Position numbers and translations under genes: made by a program. From NCBI GenBank assembly GCA_029857955.1, contig JAOUFY010000004.1:1-64000 (forward strand): a stretch of DNA of 64,000 bases, given 5' to 3'. Shown here piece after piece: positions 37,547 to 46,162 of this stretch. Source of the DNA: Spirochaetia bacterium. Its GTDB lineage: Bacteria > Spirochaetota > Leptospiria > Turneriellales > JAOUFE01. How positions within the stretch are numbered: position 1 is the stretch's first letter; each line of letters starts with the position of its first letter. The notes under the pieces are model-generated. The model did not search any database and was not told the origin of the DNA. It saw only the letters and a list, made by a program, of their open reading frames with translations.

Positions 37547-38871
37547 AACCATTAATAAGATCAAAGGCTTTTCAGAAAACGTATTCCAAAATAGAAAATA
37601 TAACGCGCGCTACATGCGAAGTCAGGGCAGATAACGTTGGTATCGAAGAACTGTGTTATGTTCACGGCCGCCCCGCACAGGTTGTAAAAATCAACGGAAA
37701 CAAAATAACCCTTCAGGTCTTTCAGGGAACCGACGGTCTGTCTACCGAATCAGAAATTATTTTTACCGGTAAACCGCCATTTTTAACCGTTGGTGAAGAA
37801 TTAAAGGGGCGATATTTGGACGCCTACGGTCATCCGATTGACGGCGGTCCGGAAATTGACGGTGAAGAAGTAGAAATTGGCGGACCCTCACTAAACCCCG
37901 TCCGGCGAAGCCAGCCGTCAGAAGTAATTTATACAGGGCTTCCGGGAATTGATTTAAACAACACCATCGTTACCGGGCAAAAAATTCCATTTTTTGCAGA
38001 TCCTGATCAGCCATACAACATGATCATGGCCCAGGTAGCTCTCGAAGCTAAAAGCGACATCATTATTCTTGGAGGAATCGGGCTTTCAAACGATGACTAT
38101 TTGTATTTTAAAAATTTATTTGATAATTCCGGTTCTCAAGAGAGAATCATCAGTTTTATCAACACAACCGAAGACCCCCCTGTGGAACGTCTATTAATTC
38201 CAGATATGTGCCTGACTGCCGCCGAACATTTTGCGGTAAAACAAAATGCCAAGGTGCTGGTTCTTTTAAGCGACATGACGTTGTATGCCGATGCATTGAG
38301 TATTGTATCCAATAGAATGGATCAAATTCCGTCAAAAGATTCGATGCCGGGTTCGCTTTACAGCGATTTGGCGCGAATTTACGAAAAGGCCGTTCAGTTG
38401 CCTGACGGAGGTTCGATTACGTTAATTGCGGTAACCACGCTTAGCGGCGGCGACATTACTCATGCGATTCCGGACAATACAGGATACATTACAGAAGGTC
38501 AGTTATTTCTTAAACGAGATACCGAGGTAAGTAAAATCATTGTCGATCCGTTTCGTTCGCTTTCTCGTCTGCGTCAGTTGGTGATCAGCAAAAAAACACG
38601 GGCAGATCATTCCCAGGTAATGAACGCCTGTATACGGCTTTATGCCGATGCGGCCTATGCGCATACAAAAAAAGAAAACGGATTTGATTTAACTCAATAC
38701 GATACGAGATGTTTAAATTTTGCCGCCGACTATTCAAGGGAAATTCTTGCTGTAGATATTTCAAGCGACATGAACCAGATTCTTGACACAGCATGGAAAC
38801 TTCTGGCAAAATATTACAGTAGAGAAGAAACTGCCATCAAGAAAGAATTTGTCGATAAGTATTGGCCTTAA
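37543..38871 (+). CDS. atpB: V-type ATPase non-catalytic subunit B
   Basis: A 442-residue B subunit. Seen are GRYLDAYGHPIDGGPEI, NPVRRSQPSEVIYTGLPGID, the degenerate nucleotide site without a P-loop lysine, LVLLSDMTLYADALSIVSNR and MPGSLYSDLARIYEKA. The gene closes the visible cluster: no D, I or K subunit follows, and a set of hairpins and a reverse-strand glycosyltransferase come next. The rotor and membrane subunits must therefore be elsewhere in the genome. Confidence 0.95.
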   Translation: MKPLIRSKAFQKTYSKIENITRATCEVRADNVGIEELCYVHGRPAQVVKINGNKITLQVFQGTDGLSTESEIIFTGKPPFLTVGEELKGRYLDAYGHPIDGGPEIDGEEVEIGGPSLNPVRRSQPSEVIYTGLPGIDLNNTIVTGQKIPFFADPDQPYNMIMAQVALEAKSDIIILGGIGLSNDDYLYFKNLFDNSGSQERIISFINTTEDPPVERLLIPDMCLTAAEHFAVKQNAKVLVLLSDMTLYADALSIVSNRMDQIPSKDSMPGSLYSDLARIYEKAVQLPDGGSITLIAVTTLSGGDITHAIPDNTGYITEGQLFLKRDTEVSKIIVDPFRSLSRLRQLVISKKTRADHSQVMNACIRLYADAAYAHTKKENGFDLTQYDTRCLNFAADYSREILAVDISSDMNQILDTAWKLLAKYYSREETAIKKEFVDKYWP

Positions 38872-38878
38872 ACCCGCT

Positions 38879-38982
38879 TGTACATCGATGTACATAACTC
38901 GGCTTAAAAGGGGGTCGGCGGCTTTGCCGTATCACTTCAATGTAAATCACAGACCCCCTTGAGCCGCACACGGTTGCGGCTC
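38879..38982. terminator. Cluster of hairpins after the V-ATPase genes
   Basis: Three inverted repeats occur in about 100 nt: the palindrome TGTACATCGATGTACA (38879-38894); AAGGGGGTC (38908-38916) with GACCCCCTT (38952-38960), enclosing a smaller CGGC/GCCG hairpin; and GAGCCGCA (38961-38968) with TGCGGCTC (38975-38982). The position between convergent genes fits bidirectional transcription ends, though long T-runs are missing. Confidence 0.5.
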
Positions 38983-38998
38983 AACCCCTTAAGATAAT

Positions 38999-40075
38999 TT
39001 ATAACCTGTGATGAATGATTTTTTCGTAAAGTTCAAGATAGCTTTTAACGGCATTTCCCCAATTAAAAAACGCCGCTCTTTTTTTTCTGGAATTTACTTT
39101 AGAGACCGTCATTGATGATTTTATTTTTTCGTTAAAAATGTCTGCCATGTAATCGGGGTTGAAGTTCTCCCAGTAATAAGCATCGTCGCCGCCGATTTCA
39201 GGAAGGCTGCTGCAGGTTGACAAAAAAACCGGTTTACCATAACTCATGGCTTCAATAACAGGTAATCCAAAGCCTTCGATCCTGGAAGGGAAAAAAAATG
39301 CATCACAGTTTTCATAAAGCCATGCGCGATCAATGTCAGAAACATTACCGGGCATGATGATCCGTTTTTCAAGCCCTGAGCTTTTAATTTCATTTCGCAT
39401 TAAACCTGCATATGAATCTGTGTCATCGCCGGCAATTACAAGAATGCCATTTTTCAGGAGCTTTAAAAATTGAATTAAAACTTGAAAATTTTTCTTTTCT
39501 TTTATTACGCCAACCGCAAAAAACAATGGTTCTTGTTTATTGAAATCTGTTCGAAAATTCTTTAAAAAATCAGGTTCTTGACTGCTACGAAAAGCTGATA
39601 TATTAACGCCATTATAAATTACAAATGAAGGAACATTTATTGTCAGGTTTTGTTTTGCCGTCTTTTCAGTAAAATTTGAAATGAAGGTGATAGCTGACGC
39701 GCGGTTAACCTTTTTTTGTAAACGCCTTAACCTCATCTGTGCCTTGGCAGGGCTTTTTTCTTCGAGAAAATTTAAATCATGAATTGTAAGTAAATAAGGT
39801 GTTTCTTTTGCCGGAAAATATTCCGAATCCTGGTGAATGGCATGCCATAGATCATATTTTTTATTTATGGCAGAAAAGTGTCTGTTAAAAAATGACAGTG
39901 TTTTGTATGATATGGAATTACCGAATTGATCTGTAAAATTGTCAGGCACGAGAAAGGTAAAATGATGTTTTGAATTTTTTAAGTTGGCCAGTTCCGAAGC
40001 GTACTGTAAAGATATTTGCCCAAGGCCAGTGTAAATTTTTTTTAACTTGCCAAAGTCGACGAGAATTTCTGCCAT
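38999..40075 (-). CDS. Glycosyltransferase family 4-like protein
   Basis: A 358-residue GT-B glycosyltransferase. The C-terminal donor-binding region is clear: FFAVGVIKEKKNFQVLIQFL, then FFFPSRIEGFGLPVIEAMSY with the EX7E glutamates, and CSSLPEIGGDDAYYW. The N-terminal half has the acceptor-domain LLTIHDLNFLEEKSP motif. It likely builds envelope polysaccharide or glycolipid; donor and acceptor are unknown. ATG start at 40075 and divergent from the XRE regulator gene. Confidence 0.85.
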   Translation of the reverse strand: MAEILVDFGKLKKIYTGLGQISLQYASELANLKNSKHHFTFLVPDNFTDQFGNSISYKTLSFFNRHFSAINKKYDLWHAIHQDSEYFPAKETPYLLTIHDLNFLEEKSPAKAQMRLRRLQKKVNRASAITFISNFTEKTAKQNLTINVPSFVIYNGVNISAFRSSQEPDFLKNFRTDFNKQEPLFFAVGVIKEKKNFQVLIQFLKLLKNGILVIAGDDTDSYAGLMRNEIKSSGLEKRIIMPGNVSDIDRAWLYENCDAFFFPSRIEGFGLPVIEAMSYGKPVFLSTCSSLPEIGGDDAYYWENFNPDYMADIFNEKIKSSMTVSKVNSRKKRAAFFNWGNAVKSYLELYEKIIHHRL

Positions 40076-40137
40076 TATGATGAATCAACTGCGTATATGG
40101 AAGGTCAACTTGTTTTAAAAATTAATTATAAAAAATA

Positions 40138-40159
40138 GGGGAGAAAGGGGTTTCTCCCC
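40138..40159. repeat. 9-bp hairpin upstream of the XRE gene
   Basis: GGGGAGAAA (40138-40146) pairs perfectly with TTTCTCCCC (40151-40159) around a GGGG loop. It lies in the divergent region between glycosyltransferase and XRE regulator genes and could be a leader structure of the glycosyltransferase transcript. Confidence 0.5.
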
Positions 40160-40170
40160 CGGTAGACATA

Positions 40171-40197
40171 TTATGTGTACGTACAACGAACACATAA
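40171..40197. promoter_or_regulatory. Candidate operator between glycosyltransferase and XRE genes
   Basis: TTATGTGT (40171-40178) is mirrored by ACACATAA (40190-40197), two 8-bp half-sites with an 11-nt spacer, about 19 nt centre to centre. That geometry suits a dimeric helix-turn-helix protein, most simply the XRE regulator encoded 80 nt away. Inference only. Confidence 0.4.
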
Positions 40198-40276
40198 CTA
40201 AATATACGCAATTCAGATTACATTTTGTCAACAATAAATTTGCTGTACGCCCATTATTTATAAAATTGTTAATTCA

Positions 40277-40687
40277 GTGAACGATATAAACAAAACACGT
40301 GAAAGGTTAAAAAACATAATAGAATCGTCTGGGTATTCTTTAAGAAGGTTTTCAAGCGAAATTGGCATTACCCCTGGCGGATTAAGCGGTATTTTAAGCG
40401 GCCGTTCAAAAATTTTATCAGGAATGTTTCTTAAAGTATTGGAGTATCGATTTAATGTAAACCCTGTCTGGCTTGAAACCGGAGAAGGCGCAACTTACAT
40501 TAAAAAATTTCTCATTGAAGATGCTGATGAGATAGAGCATGTTATAAAACTTAGAAAACTCGATAAGGAACAAAAAAAGTCGGTCATTGTAATGACAAAC
40601 GCTCTTTATCAGCAAAAGCTTCATGATGAAGGCGGCGATTTAATGGTTGCAGAACCTTCCAGAAAAAAATTTAAAAAGTGGAATTAA
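40277..40687 (+). CDS. XRE-family helix-turn-helix regulator
   Basis: A 136-residue DNA-binding protein. The N-terminal 65 residues form an XRE/Cro-type domain: TRERLKNIIESSGYSLRRFS then EIGITPGGLSGILSGRSKI, with the recognition helix around GLSGILSGRS, then NPVWLETGEG, typical of phage-like repressors. The C-terminal 70 residues are basic and helical without a recognised domain. GTG start with no clear ribosome site. A candidate operator lies just upstream. Confidence 0.85.
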   Translation: MNDINKTRERLKNIIESSGYSLRRFSSEIGITPGGLSGILSGRSKILSGMFLKVLEYRFNVNPVWLETGEGATYIKKFLIEDADEIEHVIKLRKLDKEQKKSVIVMTNALYQQKLHDEGGDLMVAEPSRKKFKKWN

Positions 40688-40803
40688 TATAAAATCTGTT
40701 TGCGGTATTTTCGTTGGGCTAAAATATGAAATTTTAAAATCTGCAGGAACATCACTTTATTACAATTGACCTGATATGCAAAAGACGCAATCTTGATCAT
40801 CTC

Positions 40804-41763
40804 ATGGCGCATTTATATCTTTTATTTCTGGTTATTTCTTTAATGACGGCGTTATTAACGGCTGGAATTTACCTTTTTTTATATCAAAAATACAAGCTCG
40901 ATGTAATTCGATATTACCTCTATCATCTTGCGGCGACCATCGTCATGGTATTTTTTGTAGCCTTTAACTTTTATCTTTACCTGAATATGGGCGTTTTTAA
41001 CAACAGGATAAAAATATTATTTGGTTATACCTCGAGCTTACTCTTGTTTAGTGCGCCCGTGATTTACACAAATCCAGTTTTTTCGCGGTTATTGACCGAA
41101 AAAAAGAATACAAAAAAAGTAAAAGGCTTTTTTCTTATGCTTTCTCTATTGAGTGTACTTAACGGAGTATATATTTTTCTGAAAGGTTTTGAGGGGGAAT
41201 TTACTACGCTTCAGGAGGTTTTTCGATTAAATCTCTGGTTATTTGTATTTATCTGGTTTGGGGCTTCTATTTTATTTTTTTCAATGTTTTACTCCTTTGG
41301 TTTGCTGCTTTTAAACTACAATCGTATGGATGATCCCGTTAAAAAACTAAGCGCAAAGTATTTAATTATATTTGCCATTTCCGCGTACATTTTGGCTTTT
41401 TTTGATTATGAAGCGCAAAACCGTCAGCTATTAAATGAAGAATATCCTGTCGGGATTTTTCTGCAGCCGATAACTCTAATGATTTTTTCAGCGATAAGTC
41501 TTTTAGTTTTGTATCAGGCAAAAAAACTTTATGTTCAAAAATCCAGCTCTATTCCAGAGGCGTTTATCTTGAAATATAAAATAACAGACCGCGAAGTTCA
41601 GATCATAGAAATGATTATAGGCGGTTTAAGCAACAAAGAAATTGCTTCCAAACTTTTTTTATCGCCCAGCACGGTACGAAACCATATTTCCCATATTTTT
41701 GAAAAATCGCAAATGCCTACGCGCGGCAAGTTGATTCACTTTATTAAAAATACGGGAATTTAG
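40804..41763 (+). CDS. Seven-TM membrane protein with LuxR-type HTH domain
   Basis: A 319-residue protein with seven hydrophobic segments (about residues 3-25, 39-61, 75-92, 104-121, 140-165, 185-202 and 215-240) and a C-terminal LuxR/GerE helix-turn-helix: ITDREVQIIEMIIGGLSNKE followed by IASKLFLSPSTVRNHISHIF. It looks like a one-component regulator tethered to the inner membrane that could respond to a lipophilic or envelope signal. The LolA-like/barrel pair begins 155 nt downstream and is a likely target. The ATG has no evident Shine-Dalgarno. Confidence 0.85.
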   Translation: MAHLYLLFLVISLMTALLTAGIYLFLYQKYKLDVIRYYLYHLAATIVMVFFVAFNFYLYLNMGVFNNRIKILFGYTSSLLLFSAPVIYTNPVFSRLLTEKKNTKKVKGFFLMLSLLSVLNGVYIFLKGFEGEFTTLQEVFRLNLWLFVFIWFGASILFFSMFYSFGLLLLNYNRMDDPVKKLSAKYLIIFAISAYILAFFDYEAQNRQLLNEEYPVGIFLQPITLMIFSAISLLVLYQAKKLYVQKSSSIPEAFILKYKITDREVQIIEMIIGGLSNKEIASKLFLSPSTVRNHISHIFEKSQMPTRGKLIHFIKNTGI

Positions 41764-41868
41764 TTCCCGCGGTAAATTTTATTCCAGCTCATCCTGCTGC
41801 AAATTTACGGAAAATAAGCTGCAAATCGATGACAAAAGTACAAAAGTACCACACGATTTAAAAAAAAC

Positions 41869-41912
41869 AGGACGAATGTCCTATTTACATTTTATAAAAA
41901 ACTGTCTATACT
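41869..41912 (+). promoter_or_regulatory. Promoter and possible operator of the LolA-like/barrel operon
   Basis: TTTACA (41884-41889) and TATACT (41907-41912) are 17 nt apart, a good vegetative promoter. Immediately upstream of the -35 box is the perfect inverted repeat AGGAC-GAAT-GTCCT (41869-41882), a likely regulator site. The transcription start would fall at about the ATG (41919), giving a leaderless message. Confidence 0.5.
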
Positions 41913-41918
41913 TACGGT

Positions 41919-42665
41919 ATGAAAACCATATTAGTTTTTTTAACCATTCTTTTACAAGCAATTTTCTTGCCCATTCTGCCGCAGAATGTGTCAATCAAAG
42001 AAGATGAAAGTTTAGCGATTCTTGAAAAATTCCGAAAAATTTTATCGGTAGACAGGGAATATAAAGTCACCGGCCAGATGGCGCTGTATACGCCTGATCA
42101 AAAACCACAAGTTAAAAAATATACGGTTTATGCCCAAAACGACAAGACACTGTTGATTTTTACCCAGCCGGAAAGAGACCGGGGAAAAATTATCCTATTA
42201 ATTAAAGACCAACTCTGGCAGTATTTTCCCAAAATTCAAAAAACCTTGGTAATTAATGCGAGTATGAATTTAAGCGGCGGTTTAAATTTAAGCGATATTT
42301 TAAGTTCAACGCTTTTTCAATGGTATGGTTTTACCCGCTGCGACTTTAGCAGCGAAGGTAACCTGTATATTTTGACCTTTCAGGCATTGACCAGGAATTC
42401 GCCGTACGGAACCGTAAAGTATTATTTTTCAGACGGGAAAATAGAATATTTTGAGGCATACGCACGATCTGGAATATTGCTGAAAAAAGTTGTTTTTGTC
42501 AAATACGATAAAGATGAGCAAGGCCAGATTTTTCCTTCGCAACTTAAAATCATCAATGCTCTTGCGGAAAACGACTACACGCTGATCCAAATGTCATCAT
42601 ATCAGGCCATGAAAATACCTGCATATTATTTTAATCCGTCGGCTTTGGACAAAGTTAGCGAGTAA
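41919..42665 (+). CDS. LolA-like outer-membrane lipoprotein-sorting protein
   Basis: A 248-residue periplasmic protein with a signal peptide (TILVFLTILLQAIFLPILPQ). It matches the LolA/LppX-like sorting-protein family in the stretch LLIFTQPERDRGKIILLIKD, then QLWQYFPKIQKTLVI and LKKVVFVKYDKDEQGQIFPS. In other bacteria this type usually accompanies RND/MMPL exporters and a barrel protein. It is followed 4 nt later by a barrel gene, but no exporter is present here. It probably carries a hydrophobic ligand across the periplasm. Confidence 0.78.
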   Translation: MKTILVFLTILLQAIFLPILPQNVSIKEDESLAILEKFRKILSVDREYKVTGQMALYTPDQKPQVKKYTVYAQNDKTLLIFTQPERDRGKIILLIKDQLWQYFPKIQKTLVINASMNLSGGLNLSDILSSTLFQWYGFTRCDFSSEGNLYILTFQALTRNSPYGTVKYYFSDGKIEYFEAYARSGILLKKVVFVKYDKDEQGQIFPSQLKIINALAENDYTLIQMSSYQAMKIPAYYFNPSALDKVSE

Positions 42666-42669
42666 CGCC

Positions 42670-44187
42670 ATGAGGACCATAAAAAAGGGGGCGCAAGCAC
42701 TTTTTCTGACCGGATTTTTCTTGATATTGGGTATTTCAGGAATTTTATACGGTCAAAGTAGTGACGAAGAACCGTCATCAGATTTTGACGTTTTTAAAGA
42801 ACTGCCCGAAAGCCTGGACGATAACGGAAAAAAAAATGAATCGGCTGGGCTGCAAATTGATCTGGTCGCTCAAAAGCAATTTATGCATGATTCGCTGTTT
42901 TTACCTTCCAAAGATTTTGCCGCATTTGATCCCTGGGTTTTTATTCAGGTTTTGCGTTATACAAAAAAAATCACACCATGGAATTTTCTGGGCTTCAATG
43001 TAGACCTTGGCCTGCATAACTCAACGGCAACGAGGGCTCAGGTTTTACACACCATCTCATCACAATACGGCGGAAGTGATGTAATGAACCAGGTACATCC
43101 GATGTTTAACAGCGAGCTTTCGTTTCTTCATTTTTATGTGTACGAGCTCAATACCCATATTAATTTTTCTGCAAACAGGCAAAACAGTTTCTTTTTAGAA
43201 GCTGGAATCTTGCCGGTAAGATTCGGAAACAGTTTTTATAAAAATCCTGTGAGTTTTTTTGAGCGTTATTTGCCGCCAAGAGATTATATCCAGGAATATA
43301 CTCCGCTGGATTTTCCGGGGGCAAAATTCAGCTACATTCATGATCTGTATCGTCTCGATATTTTATTTGTACCTGATTGGGGCATGGAAAAAACAGGTAC
43401 AGATCAGAATGTCGCGCAAATTGCCAGATATCTCTATTTTACAAATCCTGGAAATGTGTTATCGGTTAAAAACAGCTTGAATTTTACCGCCGTACAAATG
43501 GATTACTATTTTTTTTGGGAAAATATTTCGAAAAACAAAATAGCCGATCACTTTGGTCTTGGCGGCGAAATTACCTTGCGCCTGTTCAATTATTTAAATG
43601 CCTCATGGCAAGCTATGGCATCTAACGGAGTAAAGCATTACACAGCAGCTCAAAAAAACGCATACGGAGTAGAGAGTTATACATTTAGCCCGCTGGAAAA
43701 CTCCACAGAGCAGTACAGGCTTGAATCTCTGCTTTCATTGAATTATAACGGATTGGTAAACTACCAGATTTCAACGGGCTATTACTACAATGGATTTGGA
43801 CTTTCAAATCAGGAATACGATGTTCTGGTTCGCGCGTTGAAAGAGGCAAAAGCCGGGTATAATTCGTCAAACCAGGTTTTATCGCAGTCAAGTATGCTGT
43901 TTTTTTCGGAAGTCCTGGCGCGTTACAATGTCTTTAGTTTAAGCCAACATTATTTATTTGTCAATATCGTAAATTTAAAAGAACAGGAGATATTTACCTG
44001 GGGTTTGAGCGCCTTTTTTTCTCTTGAACAGTTTTCTCTAATGCCCGTGGCGTTTACAAATTTTAATGTAAACGGCAACACGAAAATATACCTTCAAATC
44101 GCCGCAAATATCGGAGCTGCGGATTCTATATTTGCAGAAAGTCCTGTCGCGTTTACCGTCAATTCCGGTATCCAGTGGAGTTTTTAA
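42670..44187 (+). CDS. Predicted outer-membrane beta-barrel protein
   Basis: A 505-residue protein with a signal peptide (ALFLTGFFLILGISGILYGQ, cleavage near residue 29), an acidic linker and a long body of alternating strands with many aromatic residues, ending in Phe (NSGIQWSF), the classical C-terminal signal for barrel assembly. It resembles DUF1302/alginate-export-like porins only in general character. It is co-transcribed with the LolA-like gene, so both probably serve the same lipid or hydrophobic cargo. Confidence 0.75.
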   Translation: MRTIKKGAQALFLTGFFLILGISGILYGQSSDEEPSSDFDVFKELPESLDDNGKKNESAGLQIDLVAQKQFMHDSLFLPSKDFAAFDPWVFIQVLRYTKKITPWNFLGFNVDLGLHNSTATRAQVLHTISSQYGGSDVMNQVHPMFNSELSFLHFYVYELNTHINFSANRQNSFFLEAGILPVRFGNSFYKNPVSFFERYLPPRDYIQEYTPLDFPGAKFSYIHDLYRLDILFVPDWGMEKTGTDQNVAQIARYLYFTNPGNVLSVKNSLNFTAVQMDYYFFWENISKNKIADHFGLGGEITLRLFNYLNASWQAMASNGVKHYTAAQKNAYGVESYTFSPLENSTEQYRLESLLSLNYNGLVNYQISTGYYYNGFGLSNQEYDVLVRALKEAKAGYNSSNQVLSQSSMLFFSEVLARYNVFSLSQHYLFVNIVNLKEQEIFTWGLSAFFSLEQFSLMPVAFTNFNVNGNTKIYLQIAANIGAADSIFAESPVAFTVNSGIQWSF

Positions 44188-44318
44188 TGATTCATATGAA
44201 TCATGAGTCAGAAAAGAAGGAGAAATGGGGGCCAGGGCAATGAAATTTCAAGATCGATAACATTATACAGTACCTTTTTTTTGCCGTTTTCCGGGTTGCA
44301 TACTTCACTTGTTAATTC

Positions 44319-44480
44319 TGATGTTCCGACTAAAGTTCGGACATCCGGTTTAAAAACCCGAAGAAAATGCCACCATTTTTGACTGGCCAAAAACGGTGGG
44401 CGCCGCCTAGGGAAGGCATAGCCTTCTTTAGCGCCAAAAAGCCATCCCAAAGCGATGCCATCCGGGCATGGCTTTGGGCG
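44319..44480. repeat. Dispersed repeat with hairpins, copy 1
   Basis: The 400-nt gap after the barrel gene contains no credible gene. It holds GATGTTCCGACTAAAGTTCGG (from about 44320), a TTTAAAAAC-CGAA segment and CTGGCCAAAAACGG, the same order of words as at 51583-51700. A CCACCATTTTT/AAAAACGGTGG hairpin and a second strong one (CCAAAGC with GCTTTGG, about 44447-44480) lie within or next to it. These probably terminate the barrel operon. Confidence 0.5.
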
Positions 44481-44596
44481 GTTTCTGTGCATCCTGGTAT
44501 AAATCTGCAGCAATAAAATATCTTGCTACGCGATTATCATGAAATAATTTCTATGTACACAAACCTCTGCCCATAGCAAAATTTTGATTGATTAAA

Positions 44597-45019
44597 ATGG
44601 CCGCTAAAACTGACAGTGAATTTCCTTCACCTCTTTTACAGCTACTTTCCGATTATTATAAAATTTCTTTGTTATTGGGTCCGCCCCTTGCCGGAGGATA
44701 TGCCGTTTACTACTATCTGAATCAAAACTATGCCGGCGTAGCAGGATTAATCTTTTTTTTAGTAGTAGATTTTTACATGTTGTTTCAGATTTTTCTTAAA
44801 AAAAAGAGCCTGGTGTCTCTGTCAAATATAGTGGTTTTTGCCATGTTTGCGGCCAATGTTATTCCTCTTTATACTTCCACGAACTATTATGAACAGTTAA
44901 ACTGGTTTATTGTTTTTCCTTTTTTATATTTTAATATAGTAGGGTATAAAAATGGGGTCAGATGGGCTCTGGTATATTATGTTACGGTCGGGGTTGATCT
45001 ATGCTGTATCGGGCGTTGA
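44597..45019 (+). CDS. N-terminal membrane part of a frameshifted PP2C phosphatase
   Basis: About 140 residues with four to five membrane segments, out of frame with the phosphatase domain that follows. The natural protein would continue VRWALVYYVTVG into LIYAVSGVD, but a GGGG tract at 44990-44993 has one G more than the fused frame needs, so this frame ends at 45019 after a short missense tail (VDLCCIGR). ATG at 44597 is preferred over an in-frame TTG at 44588. Confidence 0.6.
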   Translation: MAAKTDSEFPSPLLQLLSDYYKISLLLGPPLAGGYAVYYYLNQNYAGVAGLIFFLVVDFYMLFQIFLKKKSLVSLSNIVVFAMFAANVIPLYTSTNYYEQLNWFIVFPFLYFNIVGYKNGVRWALVYYVTVGVDLCCIGR

Positions 45020-45860
45020 CCTTCCCGCATCAGTGTTAATGAGCGCGCTGCTGGCTTCATTGGTAATTTCTATCTTATCTGCTTTTTATATGAGTGTTAC
45101 CGAACAGCTGGCGCATGATCGAAATCAGTATATAGAGCGTTTTAATCTAGAGATGGAGATCGCTCGTAAATTTCAAATGGCTATTTTACCCGATGGAGAG
45201 CATACCCTTTCTGGCGTGCAGATCGGAGTTCGGTATGTGCCTTATTTTGAGTTGAGTGGGGATATTTTTGATATTTATTTGCTGCAATCGGGAAAGGTCC
45301 GCGTTTTTCTGGCAGATATCTCCGGTCATGGGGTGCAATCTTCGTTACTTGGGATGTCGTTGAAAACGTACTACAATAACTTGAGAGAAGAGTATGATTC
45401 TGTGGATACGGTTTTAGAAAAACTAAATGAATTTTTCTACAATAAACTTAGTTTGCACGGTCAATTTGCAACCGCTTTTTTAATTGATATCGATACGGAG
45501 GAGAAAACTCTTTCGTACTCTTCGGCTGGGCATCTTCCGCAAATTTTGGTTTCATCATTGAATTTTCGTTACATGAAAAGTGGCGGCCGCCCACTGGGTG
45601 TTGTTCGCGAAGTCCATTATCAAAGAGTAACAGTGAACTACAATTCGGGAGATCAGATATTACTTTTTACAGACGGGTTAACGGATGGTTTAAAAAATGA
45701 AAACTTTGATGATCAATACCGTGAATTGGAAAAGATGCTTCGACCACTGCTTAACCAAAAGCCATTGACGCTTTTAAACTCACTTATTTATGAAGTGGAT
45801 CGAATGAATAAATCAGCTGATCCACTCGATGACATTGCTTTGTTGTCGATAAAACTTTAA
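44952..45860 (+). CDS. PP2C-type (SpoIIE/RsbU) phosphatase domain, frameshifted
   Basis: Up to 302 residues in the second frame; the true join is near 44991. After two membrane helices and a linker helix (RFNLEMEIARKFQMAILP) comes an intact SpoIIE domain: SGDIFDIYL, ADISGHGVQSSLLGM, SSAGHLPQILV, and FTDGLTDGLKNEN, with the metal-binding aspartates in place, ending DPLDDIALLSIKL. Such enzymes dephosphorylate anti-anti-sigma factors or similar partners. The catalytic half looks functional. A terminator follows at 45937. Confidence 0.75.
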   Translation: MGSDGLWYIMLRSGLIYAVSGVDLPASVLMSALLASLVISILSAFYMSVTEQLAHDRNQYIERFNLEMEIARKFQMAILPDGEHTLSGVQIGVRYVPYFELSGDIFDIYLLQSGKVRVFLADISGHGVQSSLLGMSLKTYYNNLREEYDSVDTVLEKLNEFFYNKLSLHGQFATAFLIDIDTEEKTLSYSSAGHLPQILVSSLNFRYMKSGGRPLGVVREVHYQRVTVNYNSGDQILLFTDGLTDGLKNENFDDQYRELEKMLRPLLNQKPLTLLNSLIYEVDRMNKSADPLDDIALLSIKL

Positions 45861-45936
45861 AGTTGCCTGGAAAACTCATACAGGGGTGCCGAAAAAGGCC
45901 TGACACGGAGCTTGTCGAAGGGCAGGACTTTGCAGG

Positions 45937-45996
45937 CAGGGGCATTTGGTTTAATTCGCCTTTACAAATCAAACAAATTGCCCCTGAAATTTTTTT
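45937..45996 (+). terminator. Intrinsic terminator after the phosphatase gene
   Basis: CAGGGGCA (45937-45944) pairs with TGCCCCTG (45979-45986), continued by TTTG/CAAA, and is followed by a run of seven T's (45990-45996). The rest of the 302-nt gap to the sigma-factor gene shows nothing else that I can name. Confidence 0.7.
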
Positions 45997-46162
45997 ATCG
46001 TTTACCCATTTAAAATAGACATTAAAAGTAAACGGGATGTCTGAATTTATTGTATCTTGTTAAAAAAGGGGTCCTGTTTTATTTTAATTTCAGTCTTCTT
46101 ATTATTGATTTAAGATAAAACATAATATACAGATTGTGAATTGTTAATATATTGATTCAGAA

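Noticed and set aside
34267-38871. F-type ATP synthase
   Set aside because: The catalytic subunit carries the long V/A-type insert and the gene order includes DUF2764, which are V-type features.
44208-44513. Minus-strand 101-residue frame downstream of the barrel gene
   Set aside because: It covers the dispersed repeat and terminator hairpins and shows no protein-like conservation; similar words recur at 51.6 kb out of frame.
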